Positions 1-10,800 of a stretch of DNA of 64,000 bases are shown in pieces. Source of the stretch: Aliiglaciecola sp. M165 (GTDB lineage: Bacteria > Pseudomonadota > Gammaproteobacteria > Enterobacterales > Alteromonadaceae). Below the pieces are notes generated by a model that was not told where the DNA came from, did no database searches, and worked only from the letters and a program-made list of their open reading frames with translations. Each line of letters starts with the position of its first letter. The stretch's first letter is position 1. The stretch spans positions 124,001-188,000 of the forward strand of contig NZ_VKKH01000008.1 of the NCBI RefSeq assembly GCF_007197995.1. The letters are read 5' to 3'. Position numbers and translations under genes: made by a program.

Positions 1-589
1 TTAATAGTTTGCTGACTTGGTCAGGGTTGAGTTGCTGGATCAGTCTGAGATTCGGTGCGAGGTTTTGCAAAGTGCCAAGACGACTTATTAATACCTCGGG
101 TGTTTTTGTGAAAAGCTCGTCGAAATGGGCTTGAATATCCCAATTTGGGTTATTCTCCCACCAAGGCAATACGCCATGATCTAGATAGAAGAGCAACAGG
201 TCTTGCGATCGTTGCACGTTGTCTTGAACGATGACGTCGGTATTCGGCATGGACGTTATACCATCGCTTTCGCTTTGCAGATGTAGATTTTGTATAAAGT
301 GACTCAACTGTTCCTTCAATTTCTGTGCAAATTGCTGTTCGAAGTTTTCATCCAGCGGACAATCACCCAATTCCAGCGTTAGCGTGTCAATGTTGATGCA
401 AAGGTTAGGGGGTACGTGTGCATCAAACACATCATTTAATTGTTGGGTCAGAACGTTTTTTTTAAGCCCATCAATGCGGGATTGGGCTTGCTGGGCAGAA
501 TACTGATCGCGAACTCGCAACTCTACACGTTGTGTCCTGATCACATGTGTTTGAATTTTTGTTACAAAGCTGTCTTGCGAATTTGCCAT
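1..589 (-). CDS. eCIS tape-measure-family protein (CIS_TMP, Afp14-like), N-terminal part
   Basis: Minus-strand frame running off the left edge; the first 196 codons are visible. Its ATG at 589 follows a GAAGG about 11 bases upstream. The N terminus (QTHVIRTQRVELRVRDQYSA) and the following segment ending in an IDTLTLELG-type strand match the opening of the 'contractile injection system tape measure protein' family, which characteristically starts with an H-I-I/R-R-Q-R-x-E-L-R-V motif. The segment LLLFYLDHGVLPWW (about residues 130-145) is the 'F-L-x-x-G-x-L-P-W-W' signature of the same family. It lies directly after the baseplate genes, where afp14 sits in Afp/PVC clusters. By family it would set or template the length of the contractile tube. 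Homology call from motif recognition; the rest of the protein and the expected AAA ATPase are outside the window. Confidence 0.8.
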   Translation of the reverse strand, partial: MANSQDSFVTKIQTHVIRTQRVELRVRDQYSAQQAQSRIDGLKKNVLTQQLNDVFDAHVPPNLCINIDTLTLELGDCPLDENFEQQFAQKLKEQLSHFIQNLHLQSESDGITSMPNTDVIVQDNVQRSQDLLLFYLDHGVLPWWENNPNWDIQAHFDELFTKTPEVLISRLGTLQNLAPNLRLIQQLNPDQVSKLL

Positions 590-619
590 TGTTTATTCTG
601 CCTTCGGTTAAACCCTTAT

Positions 620-3600
620 TTAGCGCATTTTTTCCATAACCTCGGTAACACTGTTGGTTTTAATTGCATTGTTAAGCTCGCCCCAATCCTTTTGCACCTC
701 TGCAAAATCAATCTTGGCTTTATTCAAATGACTACGTATCGTTGCCAACCGCTTTTTATCCGCTTCTGTCATAACATCGCCTTTTTTCAGTACTAATCTA
801 TCCATATAGCCATAGGCCGCCATTCTCATAAGGTTTTGGACCGCTGAAACCGTAGCCTGCTGTGCTCTTGGAATGGCTTTGATTAGCTCTTCGTTTAAGG
901 ATTTATACGTTTCACTGATTTGTGCTTCACTCACAGACATATCTGGCGAGAGGTTGAATACAAAGTCGTCGGTTGTTGCGACCAGTTTCTTCGTTTTTGC
1001 AGGCCCATTGGCAATTAATGAATCGAGTAGTGATGCCTGTTTGAACTTGTGACTTTTTAACGACGTTGTAACGATTTTAGCTGCTTCTTCGACGCTGACG
1101 CCGGTGTTCTCGGCAAGCAATATCCCCCAGTTTTTGCGGCCTTCAAGGGCCGCAATCCACGCGTCTATGCGAGGTGCCTCAGCCACTGCCCTTTGCATAT
1201 TTATATCAATCTGATGGCTCTGGCTTGATTTCAAGCTGATATTACCGCTATTAGGTGCAAAGCCAGGCACTGTTGCTTCTACAGTGGTATTGCCTGGGGG
1301 CAGTTGGGCAAATTGGCTCGGAGAGCCTTGTTGCTCGAAGGTTTGTCTTTGCGCTGTGATCACTTTGACACTGGCATTTTTAAGCTCTCTTTGACTATTA
1401 TTGTCAAATACGTTGACCTTAAGTTTTGCTGGTTTTATTCCTTCCATTGCTTGGGGAGTAATTGTGACGGTGTCATTCACTCCTGCAACAATCACATTCT
1501 GGAATGCGCTGTCAAAATACCCCTGAGCACGGGCAACGATTGAAATAGTGCCGGGAGTCAGATCGGAAATCGTTATCAAGCCTTTGTCATTTTTTGCATT
1601 GATAGTGGATTTTTCTACCGTAGTGACGCTGATTTCGGCATCGAAAATGTTTTCTTCGGTTCGTATATCAATCACCCGATATGAGACAGTTGCTTTAGGT
1701 TGTGGTTGCGGCTCTGGGGTCTTGTCGGGCACGGCAGGTGGTAAAAAATGAATAATCACTTCGCCAATATCTTGCTCTTTGCATTCATTGTGCTCGTCAA
1801 TCAGTCGGTATTGGAAACGGTCAACCAAATGTGGCAGTGGGGCTTCATGGGAATAAATAATGCAGTGGTCTTCTGTTAACTTAAGTTGGCCTTCGAGATG
1901 CGTTGTTTCACTGATTAGTTCTATGCGTAGGTGTTCCAGGCAAACATTCATGGGGACGTCGCCTTTAAACGATAGGGAATGACTCATTAGTCCAAAATCG
2001 TTGCCCATAACGTTGATCACCCGTTTAACCGGCATATAAACTTCTGCCTGTTTTCTGATATTCACATCACGCTCTTCTTTGCTTAATTCTGCTTCTCTTT
2101 TAGCCTCTTCCGCGCGAGCCAACTCCCGTTCTCGTTTTTCTTCTTCTGTTTTTCCTAATACCAGTTCAATGGACTCTATGTCGGTAATCGCCAGAGGAGG
2201 AAGGCAGATTAACTCGGTTGGCTCGATACAACAGCAGTGACAATTTTCTGATGCAAAATCAGCAACAATGCGGTTTTCATCGTCATAAATCAGATATAAG
2301 GTGCCGCCTTTGGGGACGCTGAACAAAGGTTCCAACCCATTAAAATGTGACGCATAGTGTTTTAGCCAGGGAGTATTGGCTTCACGCATGGCTTGGTAGT
2401 ATCGACTCAGTCCAGCCATAGCCGATATTACGCCGGTATGTCGCAAATTATTCAGCAGCATATCAAATTGGTTGTCGTAAGGATCAAGCACTCGAGTACG
2501 TTGGAAAACCTCACGGCGGATAGGTGTTTTTATCAGGTTGATTTTTGGTAGCAAAAGCAGCCGTGCATTCACGATTAGTGCCTGCATGCTCAGCAAGTGG
2601 GCCAAAAGCGCTTTGTATTTTGCCAGCACGATCTCAAAATTCCAGGCACAAATTTTTGTCGGTAAGTAGGTCAGCAGAATATCTATATCCTGCTTAAGCG
2701 CGATGATGTTAGTTTTTAACCAGACAAAAAAGGACAACTTGCTGATGTCTGGTGCGGCTATTGCGGATTGCATTTTTTCGCGAATAATTTTCCGTTCCAG
2801 CCTGGTCACGGCCTCTGCAGCTTCTTCAACTGACGCTTCTGGTTCGTGATCAAATTCATCGTAATATTTGAGAATCGATTCAGCGTATCCTCGCAATCCC
2901 ATAAGATCCTGCATCAGTTGCGCGCGCAATATTTGGTAGTCAGATGCAAGGTATCCCATCTCACAAAGCATTGGCTCATTGCAGCGCATGTCACCCCATT
3001 TTTGAAATACATCGTACAGAAAGACTTGGTTACTGAAGATTTCTTTTCGCTTAGTACCCAAATCCGCTAGGTCTTTTTCATCAAGTTGTTCGTCGTAAAA
3101 CCTTTCGCTGAATAAAATATGATACTCGCCTTGCAGGGCGGCTTCTTTGGTCAATGCTTGTTGTATTTTTTGTGCAAGCTGCTGTTGGGCTTGTTGTTTT
3201 TCATCAGTCAGGAACAGTGGCTGTACACAAAACTCCAAGTTTCGCTGATGCTGGTAGGCTTGGATCTCTTGGAGCGCATCGTCTAATTGCATTGATAAGT
3301 GGCCGTCAACACGCACAATGTCAGCCTGATTGTATAAGGTGTCGAGCTGAATGTTTGGGTCGTTCTTGTGATCGTATGCCCATGGTGCAGCATTAGTACA
3401 ACACTCGTCAGCGCGCCAAATGTTTAGCACTTTTTGTTCTGCTGCGAAGTACCAGGGAATACCTCTTTCACTTAAAGGTTTATCCTGACGACTGCTTGGA
3501 TAACACTGTAGTTTTGGTGAGTTGGCTAAGTCATTTAAATCAGGCAGTGCCTCAACCAGACAGGTTAAACGTTGATAAAGCGCTCGAACCTTAGGTAAAT

Positions 3601-4657
3601 CACCCTGCATGACGTTGGCCACAGCTGCCGGCATAAATTCATGACGGAAGTGCTCTTTACCGCCGGTATGTCCCAACATTAAATGGCGCGGGAAATCCAA
3701 CTGTAAACAGCATTGTTTAATGAGGGGGCAGGCGGAATCCATGAGTTCGTTATGAGCAGCCACGATGATTAAAACAACGTCATAAATGTATTGATTAACC
3801 TGGTCTGCCGTGGCGTTTTGCATGGCCATCCAGTTCTTTAGATCTCTTATCCAAGATGATGGGTCCTCAAAGCCTAATAACTTGGCACAAAGCCCTGTAG
3901 ATGCATGGAGGCTATCTGCCAAAGGCTCGGCTAAATCCCTTACTATATTTAAATAAACTCCGTTGATATCAATTTCACTTTCTACTTTGTTTAATGTGGT
4001 TTGTGTATGGAAGCGAGGAACCTGAATATGTTGCAAAGCAGGTGGGCAGGTAGGCAACTCGGCTAACACCGAATCAGGAACAAGCAAAGCCTTTATTTGA
4101 TATTGATAATTTTGCCCTTTGTCATCACAGTCGGTTACCAAGCAGGATTCTAACTCAATAATTTGTTTTTCCAGGTACAGCACCAAAATGCTGTCGGTAA
4201 AGACCTGGGCGTTGATTGGCTTGATTTCCAACAAGTCACCGTTTGCATCGACCAGTTCTAAATTAGCCGCTTCATCTTCGGTGAGTAGTTGGCGGATCCC
4301 TTCTACCTGTCCTACTTGGCTGCCAGTTTTCTGCCAAGGCTCATAAATTGGAGTGGGGGGCTGCTCTTCAGGATCGATAACATCAGGATCCCAGTAGGGC
4401 ACGTAATGACTAAATTCAACGTCATCGATTTTTAGCAAAAAACCTTCACTGGACAAGCCATAACCGCCATCAATTTTTATGCGAGTTTTTCCCACATTGA
4501 TGTCCCAATGCAGTCCACAAATGATCCCGGCACCGGTGAGTTTTATCCTTGAAAGTCTTTGTTGAGCGTCTAGGTAATCAAACAATTGGTTCAATTGAGT
4601 ACTGGTCAGGAGCTGATTACTCACGAAGTTTGGATGTTTATAAATGGCTGTACTCAT
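620..4657 (-). CDS. eCIS-associated giant protein with carboxypeptidase-regulatory-like repeats
   Basis: About 1345 residues. I prefer the ATG at 4657 over the ATG at 4666, because the AAGGGG Shine-Dalgarno lies only one base from the latter but about ten from the former. The first ~90 residues (P-N-F-V-S-N-Q-L-L-T-S, then GAGIICGL and GYGLSSEGFLL) resemble a conserved N-terminal module seen in uncharacterised proteins of Bacteroidetes-type eCIS clusters. A long, mainly helical region follows, then a short charged coiled coil (about residues 835-875, EEEKRERELARAEEAKR), and two beta-sandwich segments resembling carboxypeptidase regulatory-like domains (about 990-1070 and 1075-1155). A helical tail closes the protein. 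It starts 18 bases after the stop of the 1053-residue baseplate gene and precedes the tape-measure gene. This is the slot that the tail-fibre gene occupies in Afp, but no fibre repeats are visible. Function unknown. Confidence 0.75.
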   Translation of the reverse strand: MSTAIYKHPNFVSNQLLTSTQLNQLFDYLDAQQRLSRIKLTGAGIICGLHWDINVGKTRIKIDGGYGLSSEGFLLKIDDVEFSHYVPYWDPDVIDPEEQPPTPIYEPWQKTGSQVGQVEGIRQLLTEDEAANLELVDANGDLLEIKPINAQVFTDSILVLYLEKQIIELESCLVTDCDDKGQNYQYQIKALLVPDSVLAELPTCPPALQHIQVPRFHTQTTLNKVESEIDINGVYLNIVRDLAEPLADSLHASTGLCAKLLGFEDPSSWIRDLKNWMAMQNATADQVNQYIYDVVLIIVAAHNELMDSACPLIKQCCLQLDFPRHLMLGHTGGKEHFRHEFMPAAVANVMQGDLPKVRALYQRLTCLVEALPDLNDLANSPKLQCYPSSRQDKPLSERGIPWYFAAEQKVLNIWRADECCTNAAPWAYDHKNDPNIQLDTLYNQADIVRVDGHLSMQLDDALQEIQAYQHQRNLEFCVQPLFLTDEKQQAQQQLAQKIQQALTKEAALQGEYHILFSERFYDEQLDEKDLADLGTKRKEIFSNQVFLYDVFQKWGDMRCNEPMLCEMGYLASDYQILRAQLMQDLMGLRGYAESILKYYDEFDHEPEASVEEAAEAVTRLERKIIREKMQSAIAAPDISKLSFFVWLKTNIIALKQDIDILLTYLPTKICAWNFEIVLAKYKALLAHLLSMQALIVNARLLLLPKINLIKTPIRREVFQRTRVLDPYDNQFDMLLNNLRHTGVISAMAGLSRYYQAMREANTPWLKHYASHFNGLEPLFSVPKGGTLYLIYDDENRIVADFASENCHCCCIEPTELICLPPLAITDIESIELVLGKTEEEKRERELARAEEAKREAELSKEERDVNIRKQAEVYMPVKRVINVMGNDFGLMSHSLSFKGDVPMNVCLEHLRIELISETTHLEGQLKLTEDHCIIYSHEAPLPHLVDRFQYRLIDEHNECKEQDIGEVIIHFLPPAVPDKTPEPQPQPKATVSYRVIDIRTEENIFDAEISVTTVEKSTINAKNDKGLITISDLTPGTISIVARAQGYFDSAFQNVIVAGVNDTVTITPQAMEGIKPAKLKVNVFDNNSQRELKNASVKVITAQRQTFEQQGSPSQFAQLPPGNTTVEATVPGFAPNSGNISLKSSQSHQIDINMQRAVAEAPRIDAWIAALEGRKNWGILLAENTGVSVEEAAKIVTTSLKSHKFKQASLLDSLIANGPAKTKKLVATTDDFVFNLSPDMSVSEAQISETYKSLNEELIKAIPRAQQATVSAVQNLMRMAAYGYMDRLVLKKGDVMTEADKKRLATIRSHLNKAKIDFAEVQKDWGELNNAIKTNSVTEVMEKMR

Positions 4658-4675
4658 GCTTTTCATACCCCTTAG

Positions 4676-7600
4676 TTAATAAGAACCCAATGTCGAATGT
4701 CCCAGCACTAACACGGGATCATTGCCATCAAGTTCTTCGCACCCTTTGAGCCTCGCCAGCGGATAAACGGTGACTAACGAGTGCATGGTTTTAATTAATG
4801 CCTCAAGTTTTTGCGCGTACTCGGAGTCGTTGATGGGAGGGAGAGGGAGTTGTCCGTTTAATGGAATCTGTGTCAGGTCGGTCGCTTCTTCTCGACACAA
4901 TTCACGGTGATCATTCAGATTAGCAAGGGCATTCGCCCAAGCAAAATAGTCAGAATCGAGCTGCTGCATTTGTTGATGACTAATCCAACAAATTTTACAA
5001 AATACATGGGCTGGCGCTTCACGACGCAAGGTATCCTCAACGAACTGGCGAAATGCGATATCTTGAAAACGGTCTGGCCAAGCAGGCAGAACCAACGTCA
5101 TTCGGTAGGAATAGGGATCGATCACTTCACTGCAATTGCACTCTTGTTCTGCATTAACTTGAATAGGCATGAAAGGATCGGTTTTATGCCTTTTGCGCAG
5201 TAATATATGTTCGAGTAGGTGAAAACCTTCTGATTGAGCATACCTCGCAAAATACTCAATGACACGAGTGAGGCTTTCTTCATCAATGGTATGGCCAATG
5301 ACTTCTCGATCGCCCTCTCGATTACAAATTGAGGTCAATACATAATGATTGTTGGCAGGATCAAATTGATAATTTTGCTCATCAGCGCCGATGATCAGTA
5401 CATGGTCAATCATGTTTTCGATGAGCGATTTTTTGTCACAACACTTACTCTTAAACAGGATTTGTCCGGCTTCATCGTTGAGTACAAAATGCCAGCATAT
5501 TTTGTCTGGTAATTGCTCTCGTACCACTTCAATTTGCTGTCCGGCAATATACCTTGCACTCACGTCTTTTATGCCGAGTAATCCATAAATCCGGTGTTGG
5601 AAGCCAGACAAGGAAGCGGGTGTCATGTCATCTGCAGCAAACTGAGGATATCGTTGGTCATAGCCCAACCCTCGGGCACTAGATGTTTGCGGATAAGTCT
5701 GCAAGAAACAGGATTTAGTCTGATTAACTTCATCTAAATTCGCTTGTTGATTTTGTTCTGATAAGCGAAACATTAGTAAACTGTAATCAGTAAAATTCTC
5801 ACTAAATCGGCCTAACAGATGATCGAGAAAGCGACTTTTTCTTTCTTTGGCGGATTCACTGGTTTCAATAATTTGTTTGAGATCATCTTCAAGTTGCGGA
5901 TAGTTGATGTAAAGCTCGTCAATGTCTTTGAGATCGTCAGCAGTAAAAGCACGGGTGAAATAACTGGGTGCGTCGGTATTAGACCAAGAGAACAACGACT
6001 TAACGTTATCGAGCTGAGCAAGGTAGTTGACCAGGAATTGCTCAAAAAACAGCATGAAGGCTTTGAGTTGTTTGGATTGCGCCTTACGCAATGCACTTTT
6101 TGATTCTTCCACGCGAATATTACCAACTCGATAAGTTTGCGGCATTTCGTGTTGCATTAAATAATAATCACCCACCGCCCGATGTTCGCCCACAGGAACC
6201 GGCAAATCATTTTCATGGCCTTTTAATTTTTTGCTCAGGTCACCGGCTTTTTTATCGTTAAGCAACACCGCAACCTTACTGCGATTGGCGTAGTCGGGAA
6301 TACCATTTCGAAAGAAAACTACTTTAGATTTTTCGGAAGAGAAGCTGGGAGTGCGACCTTGGTCTTTAGCTAATGGCAGTTGCCAAGCTTCCTGTATTCG
6401 CAACATGTCATCAATAAAACTGAGTAAATGCAGGTGTTTGACGGCTTTAATGTGAGGAATATCCATCAAAATGTTAATGATGTCTGAACTGCGAATTTCA
6501 CACTGGCGCTGCACGGCGGCAAATTCCTTGTCATCGATAAAACCGTGCTCCAACAATGGACCTTCAAATATCTCTTCCATGCTAAGGCCTCTGTCGACTA
6601 ATTCATCAATCGAGTAAAAGTTAATCGCTGGTGAAACATGTTGCTCTAATCGATAAAACATCTCAGCCATGATTTCATTTAAGTCGGCGCCTGGCGATAC
6701 CTCCAATTCGGTACAAACGGCGATCTCTTCTTGTTTGAGCTCACACACATTGACCATGTCCTGACATAGGCTACGGTGTTGATGCAACAAGTCATGGGCT
6801 TGGGTCATCACATCCCTGTAGGTAATACCCGACGCATACTGACGGGGAAGGTAGGTGATTTGCCAATCATAGAAAAACAAAAAAGCACCAACGGGGAGCC
6901 CAGCTTGAGAGCCTGAGGTTAGGTCGATTTGTCCTTCGATTGAATAGGGGTAGGTCGCTTGTGGTGTGCGGAAAAGTTTGAGGCTGCCACTACCCCCATA
7001 GGCTTCGAGGCGATAATTTTGTCCTGCTGGCAAGGCTATGTTTAGCGTCACTTTTTTACGTAAACTGACTGTGTTTAGCTGAACTTCTTGATCAAAAAAG
7101 ATTTGTCCCTGTTCACTCAGTAATCGCAGTTTTACGCTGCCGACTTGGTCGGGATAGACAACAACAGAATTGAGCACTAAGGCTTCATGCACATCGAAGA
7201 GGATACCTTTTCCAGCAGGCTGAATAAATCCACCCGATGCGATGTTTTTAGCTGGCGTGTCAACGCCATGAGTGACAAACGCATCGCGGCGGATGACGCG
7301 TTCTTCGTACTCGATGAACACATCATACAAACCATTGAGGGCATCATTTTTTTGCTCCTCTTGGTGCTCGGCAGCGCAATCTTCAAGGCGCTTTGCTGGC
7401 CTATTCAAGCAATAGTGAATGCTACAGTGAGGTTCAATCCAGGCGTTTCTTACACCTTCGATGTCGATAAGGATTTTACGTAAATCATCAAATGTAACCG
7501 GTCGTGAAGTGAGTATGTCTCGCGCCGTATGAAAGTCAGCATCATTGTATGACACACCATTTTCATAGCGGGTGAGCAGGTCGGCGACATTATAGTCGGT

Positions 7601-7837
7601 ACGAAATCCGAGGTCGGTGATCCCATAACATAACAATTCAAGTAAGGTGATCCCCGGATCATGAATGTTATAGTCAGACCATAATTGATGGCCCAATTTT
7701 TCTATATATTTCAGGCCAGTTTCGCGCAGCAACGCATAATTTTGCGGATCTTTCAGTCCGGGGTTTTTAACAATAAAGTTTGTTACCCCCATTTCACCAC
7801 TGAGTTTCATCTGATTTGTGCTCGTCAATTGACTCAT
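4676..7837 (-). CDS. eCIS baseplate protein, Afp12-like
   Basis: 1053 residues. Its ATG overlaps the stop of the upstream baseplate gene (ATGA), so the two are translationally coupled. The N-terminal region contains GHQLWSDYNIHDPGITLLEL, a signature of baseplate J / gp6-type wedge proteins in contractile systems (the 'W-x-D-Y-N-x-H-D-P-G-I-T-L-L-E' motif), followed by a region reading SRPVTFDDLRKILIDIEGVR, typical of the same family. The C-terminal half includes HLLEHILLRKR and a carboxyl segment resembling other Afp12-like proteins. Afp11 and Afp12 homologues form the inner and outer baseplate wedges around the spike hub, which is the inferred role. Its length is at the large end, as in Bacteroidetes-type eCIS. 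No catalytic motif is visible. Confidence 0.85.
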   Translation of the reverse strand: MSQLTSTNQMKLSGEMGVTNFIVKNPGLKDPQNYALLRETGLKYIEKLGHQLWSDYNIHDPGITLLELLCYGITDLGFRTDYNVADLLTRYENGVSYNDADFHTARDILTSRPVTFDDLRKILIDIEGVRNAWIEPHCSIHYCLNRPAKRLEDCAAEHQEEQKNDALNGLYDVFIEYEERVIRRDAFVTHGVDTPAKNIASGGFIQPAGKGILFDVHEALVLNSVVVYPDQVGSVKLRLLSEQGQIFFDQEVQLNTVSLRKKVTLNIALPAGQNYRLEAYGGSGSLKLFRTPQATYPYSIEGQIDLTSGSQAGLPVGAFLFFYDWQITYLPRQYASGITYRDVMTQAHDLLHQHRSLCQDMVNVCELKQEEIAVCTELEVSPGADLNEIMAEMFYRLEQHVSPAINFYSIDELVDRGLSMEEIFEGPLLEHGFIDDKEFAAVQRQCEIRSSDIINILMDIPHIKAVKHLHLLSFIDDMLRIQEAWQLPLAKDQGRTPSFSSEKSKVVFFRNGIPDYANRSKVAVLLNDKKAGDLSKKLKGHENDLPVPVGEHRAVGDYYLMQHEMPQTYRVGNIRVEESKSALRKAQSKQLKAFMLFFEQFLVNYLAQLDNVKSLFSWSNTDAPSYFTRAFTADDLKDIDELYINYPQLEDDLKQIIETSESAKERKSRFLDHLLGRFSENFTDYSLLMFRLSEQNQQANLDEVNQTKSCFLQTYPQTSSARGLGYDQRYPQFAADDMTPASLSGFQHRIYGLLGIKDVSARYIAGQQIEVVREQLPDKICWHFVLNDEAGQILFKSKCCDKKSLIENMIDHVLIIGADEQNYQFDPANNHYVLTSICNREGDREVIGHTIDEESLTRVIEYFARYAQSEGFHLLEHILLRKRHKTDPFMPIQVNAEQECNCSEVIDPYSYRMTLVLPAWPDRFQDIAFRQFVEDTLRREAPAHVFCKICWISHQQMQQLDSDYFAWANALANLNDHRELCREEATDLTQIPLNGQLPLPPINDSEYAQKLEALIKTMHSLVTVYPLARLKGCEELDGNDPVLVLGHSTLGSY

Positions 7838-10800
7838 CGCGTCGATTTCTCCTTACCAAAACAGTAGGCACAATAGTCGTAGCCCTGTTTTAGTGCCTCA
7901 TCCAAGGAGCGAAATGATTTAACTCGGTCTTTGCGGATCCGTTCGATATAACAACCCTGTTGTTGATTGGAAAGATCGTGAACCTCAGTGGTGCGGGAGT
8001 TACCGATATATCGAGATGTTTTTGTTAATGGCCGCTGGAGTCGATGCTTTTTGATGCTCTCAACACTTTCATTGACTTGTGTAGCTTGTTCGTTATTGTC
8101 TTTTTTGTCATTGCAGTTGCCGCAGTCACCGCATCCCTGGCAGTCTTCTTCGCTAATCTCACAACGATTTTTACCGGTGTAGCTCACACAAGGTGTGATG
8201 TCATGTTGGATGTCGTGTGTGGCCGCTGAAACCAATGCTGAACTGGCGCAGGTGGCTACAGCTTCTTCAATGTTCAACAAGGTGCCATCAGCTTTAACTT
8301 GGTCCATGGTGAAATCGGTGACAAAATCCACGTAGGGTAAATCTTCGATGGTTTTTAGAATTGATGAGCGATGAACACGGCCGCCAAAGGTCAAATCCGC
8401 GCCTTCATCATATAACCAAGGCGATAGGAATTTGACAATATCTCCATTGAGCACGCCAGTGTAAAACCCTTTGTCTAGTCCAGCTTGAAACTGCACATTG
8501 AAGTGCACTTTAATTTCTTCGTAATTGGGGTTGGTGACATTGATGCGCACAAAATTACTGGCGTATTGCTGCAGAAAATCGGAAATTTCAGTCAAGGTAT
8601 TGAGACTGATTTGCGGTTTCAACGGATCAATCGCATTTTGGTTACGCAAATTGGGCACGACAATCATGCGCACATAGCCAGGCGCGTGTTCTGAGCATCG
8701 GCTGGTATGGTTAATACATTTGGCTTTGTATATTTGCGGGAATTGCTGCAGCACCAACCGTTCATAATCATAAATGCTGACAGCCCGTTGTTTATGTCTC
8801 AATCGTTCGCTCGCACGGGTATAAAAGGCTTGGTCTGTTTCTTTGGTTTGCCCTGAAAAAGAAGCATAGGGTTGAGAAACAGACTTGATCGCTGCAATGC
8901 GGCTTTTTAGTTTGCTGATGCTGCCAGCAGGCAAAGGGGATTGCAGGTGGCTCTCACTATTATTGTTGTCCGCAAAGCTGGCTGTCGCTGCCTGTGGATG
9001 CAAGGCGATCATATTCGGAACAGAAAGTGTATCTTGGCCTACCGCCGCACGTATCCAATGAGAGCCTGTAGGCAAAGACGTGTTGTCAGTACTGATTGAT
9101 TTAGGCATCGCAAAGGTAACTATCCCTGAGCGTAACAGGCCATTCGTACTGTCTTGAATAATTTCAGTGAAATCAAAATCGATCCATCGCGTTTGATTCA
9201 GGTATGACCAAATTACCGGCTGATTAGGTAGATTAGGATCTTCACTGCCTTCTGCAATTTGGAACAAAATGGACAGGTTTTGCCCAGGTACAAGGTTGTC
9301 GAGTCCGATATAAAATAGACCGTGAGCGGTTTGCTCACTCGTTTGTTGGCTATCGTTTTGCGGGATTTCAACAGTGAACAGGGGGACTAAGTTGGCTTGA
9401 TGGCTAAAGGTTTTGTCGCCCAGATCATCCACTGGAAAAATCTCTTTATTGCCAAACGGACCCAGCTGATAAAGCTGTAAGCTTCGTTGTTTAAAATCCG
9501 CTTCTGTTAACGCCTGGTAATCAATGGATTCACAGGCACGATAAGACAATTCAAAAGATTCGATCAACGGCGTATAAGGCTGATTAGGCAATGCTTGAGG
9601 TGGCGACGATGTTGGCAAGTCTATTGCAGCTTGAGACAACACACTCGGATAATGTTCATGCAAAAAGCTCTGATTCAATCTTACGCTGATAAATCCCTGG
9701 TTTAGGCCATTATCAAAAGATACAAATGCAGGCAGTTTGGCATCAGCTTCGATAATCGCTTCAGCGCTGCAATCATGCAGGGCTGGGCCCGTTGTTAGTC
9801 CTATATCCCATTGCTGCTTTGCGGCAATTTGTGGTGGAGATTCTGATGTAGTGTCAAACAAAATTTGTGCGGTGGACGCATTTAAATCTTGCCATTGCCC
9901 TTTGCTTAGGATGCTCAGGTTACCGGTAAAATAATCATTGCTGGTGGGCGTGCTGATCCCAACTGGATTTAGATATTGCGTGTAGGTTGCATAGTGTGAA
10001 TTGAAACTTTTGGTTTCTGGTAAACCGCCCCAAGTTAATTTTGTAGAAATTCCATAAACGGATTTGCTAAATACTTCTTGACTGCCGATTAAAAAACGAC
10101 TGCCGATCCGCGGAATTGTGCCAAATGGGAAAAAAGGCTTGGCAGGGTCGACTGAGCCCGTATCGTTGCCTAACACCAGATTTTTAAGCCCGATCTTTTC
10201 CTCACCGTCTTGGTCGCCACCTACCTGGACGTCGATAGTCAGTTTATTCACTTCAATAAACTGAAAATACTGATAGGGATAAACGAAGGGGATGAGTGCC
10301 CAATGTTGATCAATAAAATCAGAAGGCCGAAATCCGGTTTGGTTAATATCGTTAAGGGCCTGATACAAGGCATCTTGCTCAAAAACGTATTGTCCCTGGC
10401 TGAAAGTGTCAATCTCATCGTTGTATTCGATAATCTGTTCTTTGATGACCGCTTCTGTCAGTGCGGTCTCTGAAGTTGAAACTTGTGTTTCCATAAATTG
10501 CAGCACCTGATAGGGCAGGCCACGATTATTTAAGGTAAAGCGCAATATGGGAAAGTCGCTATCAAAACCAGCGCCATGGGTGTCAGCAAGGTAGGCAACA
10601 AGCGCTTCGTCGGTCACCGCCAGACTCATAATGAAGGTTAGGGTCTTTTGGGCATTGTTGATACTCACCGATTGGGTCGTCAATCTGCTCCAGCCACTTT
10701 CGCAACTCGCTTCAATGCTAACGTTATGCTTAAGCTCTTGCTCGACTCTGCTGGTTTGAGGTTCAACCTTATCCAGGCCATCAAAAGACCCGACATTAAA

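Noticed and set aside
440-796. 118-residue frame on the plus strand
   Set aside because: It lies antisense across the tape-measure start and the end of the giant protein and has no family features.
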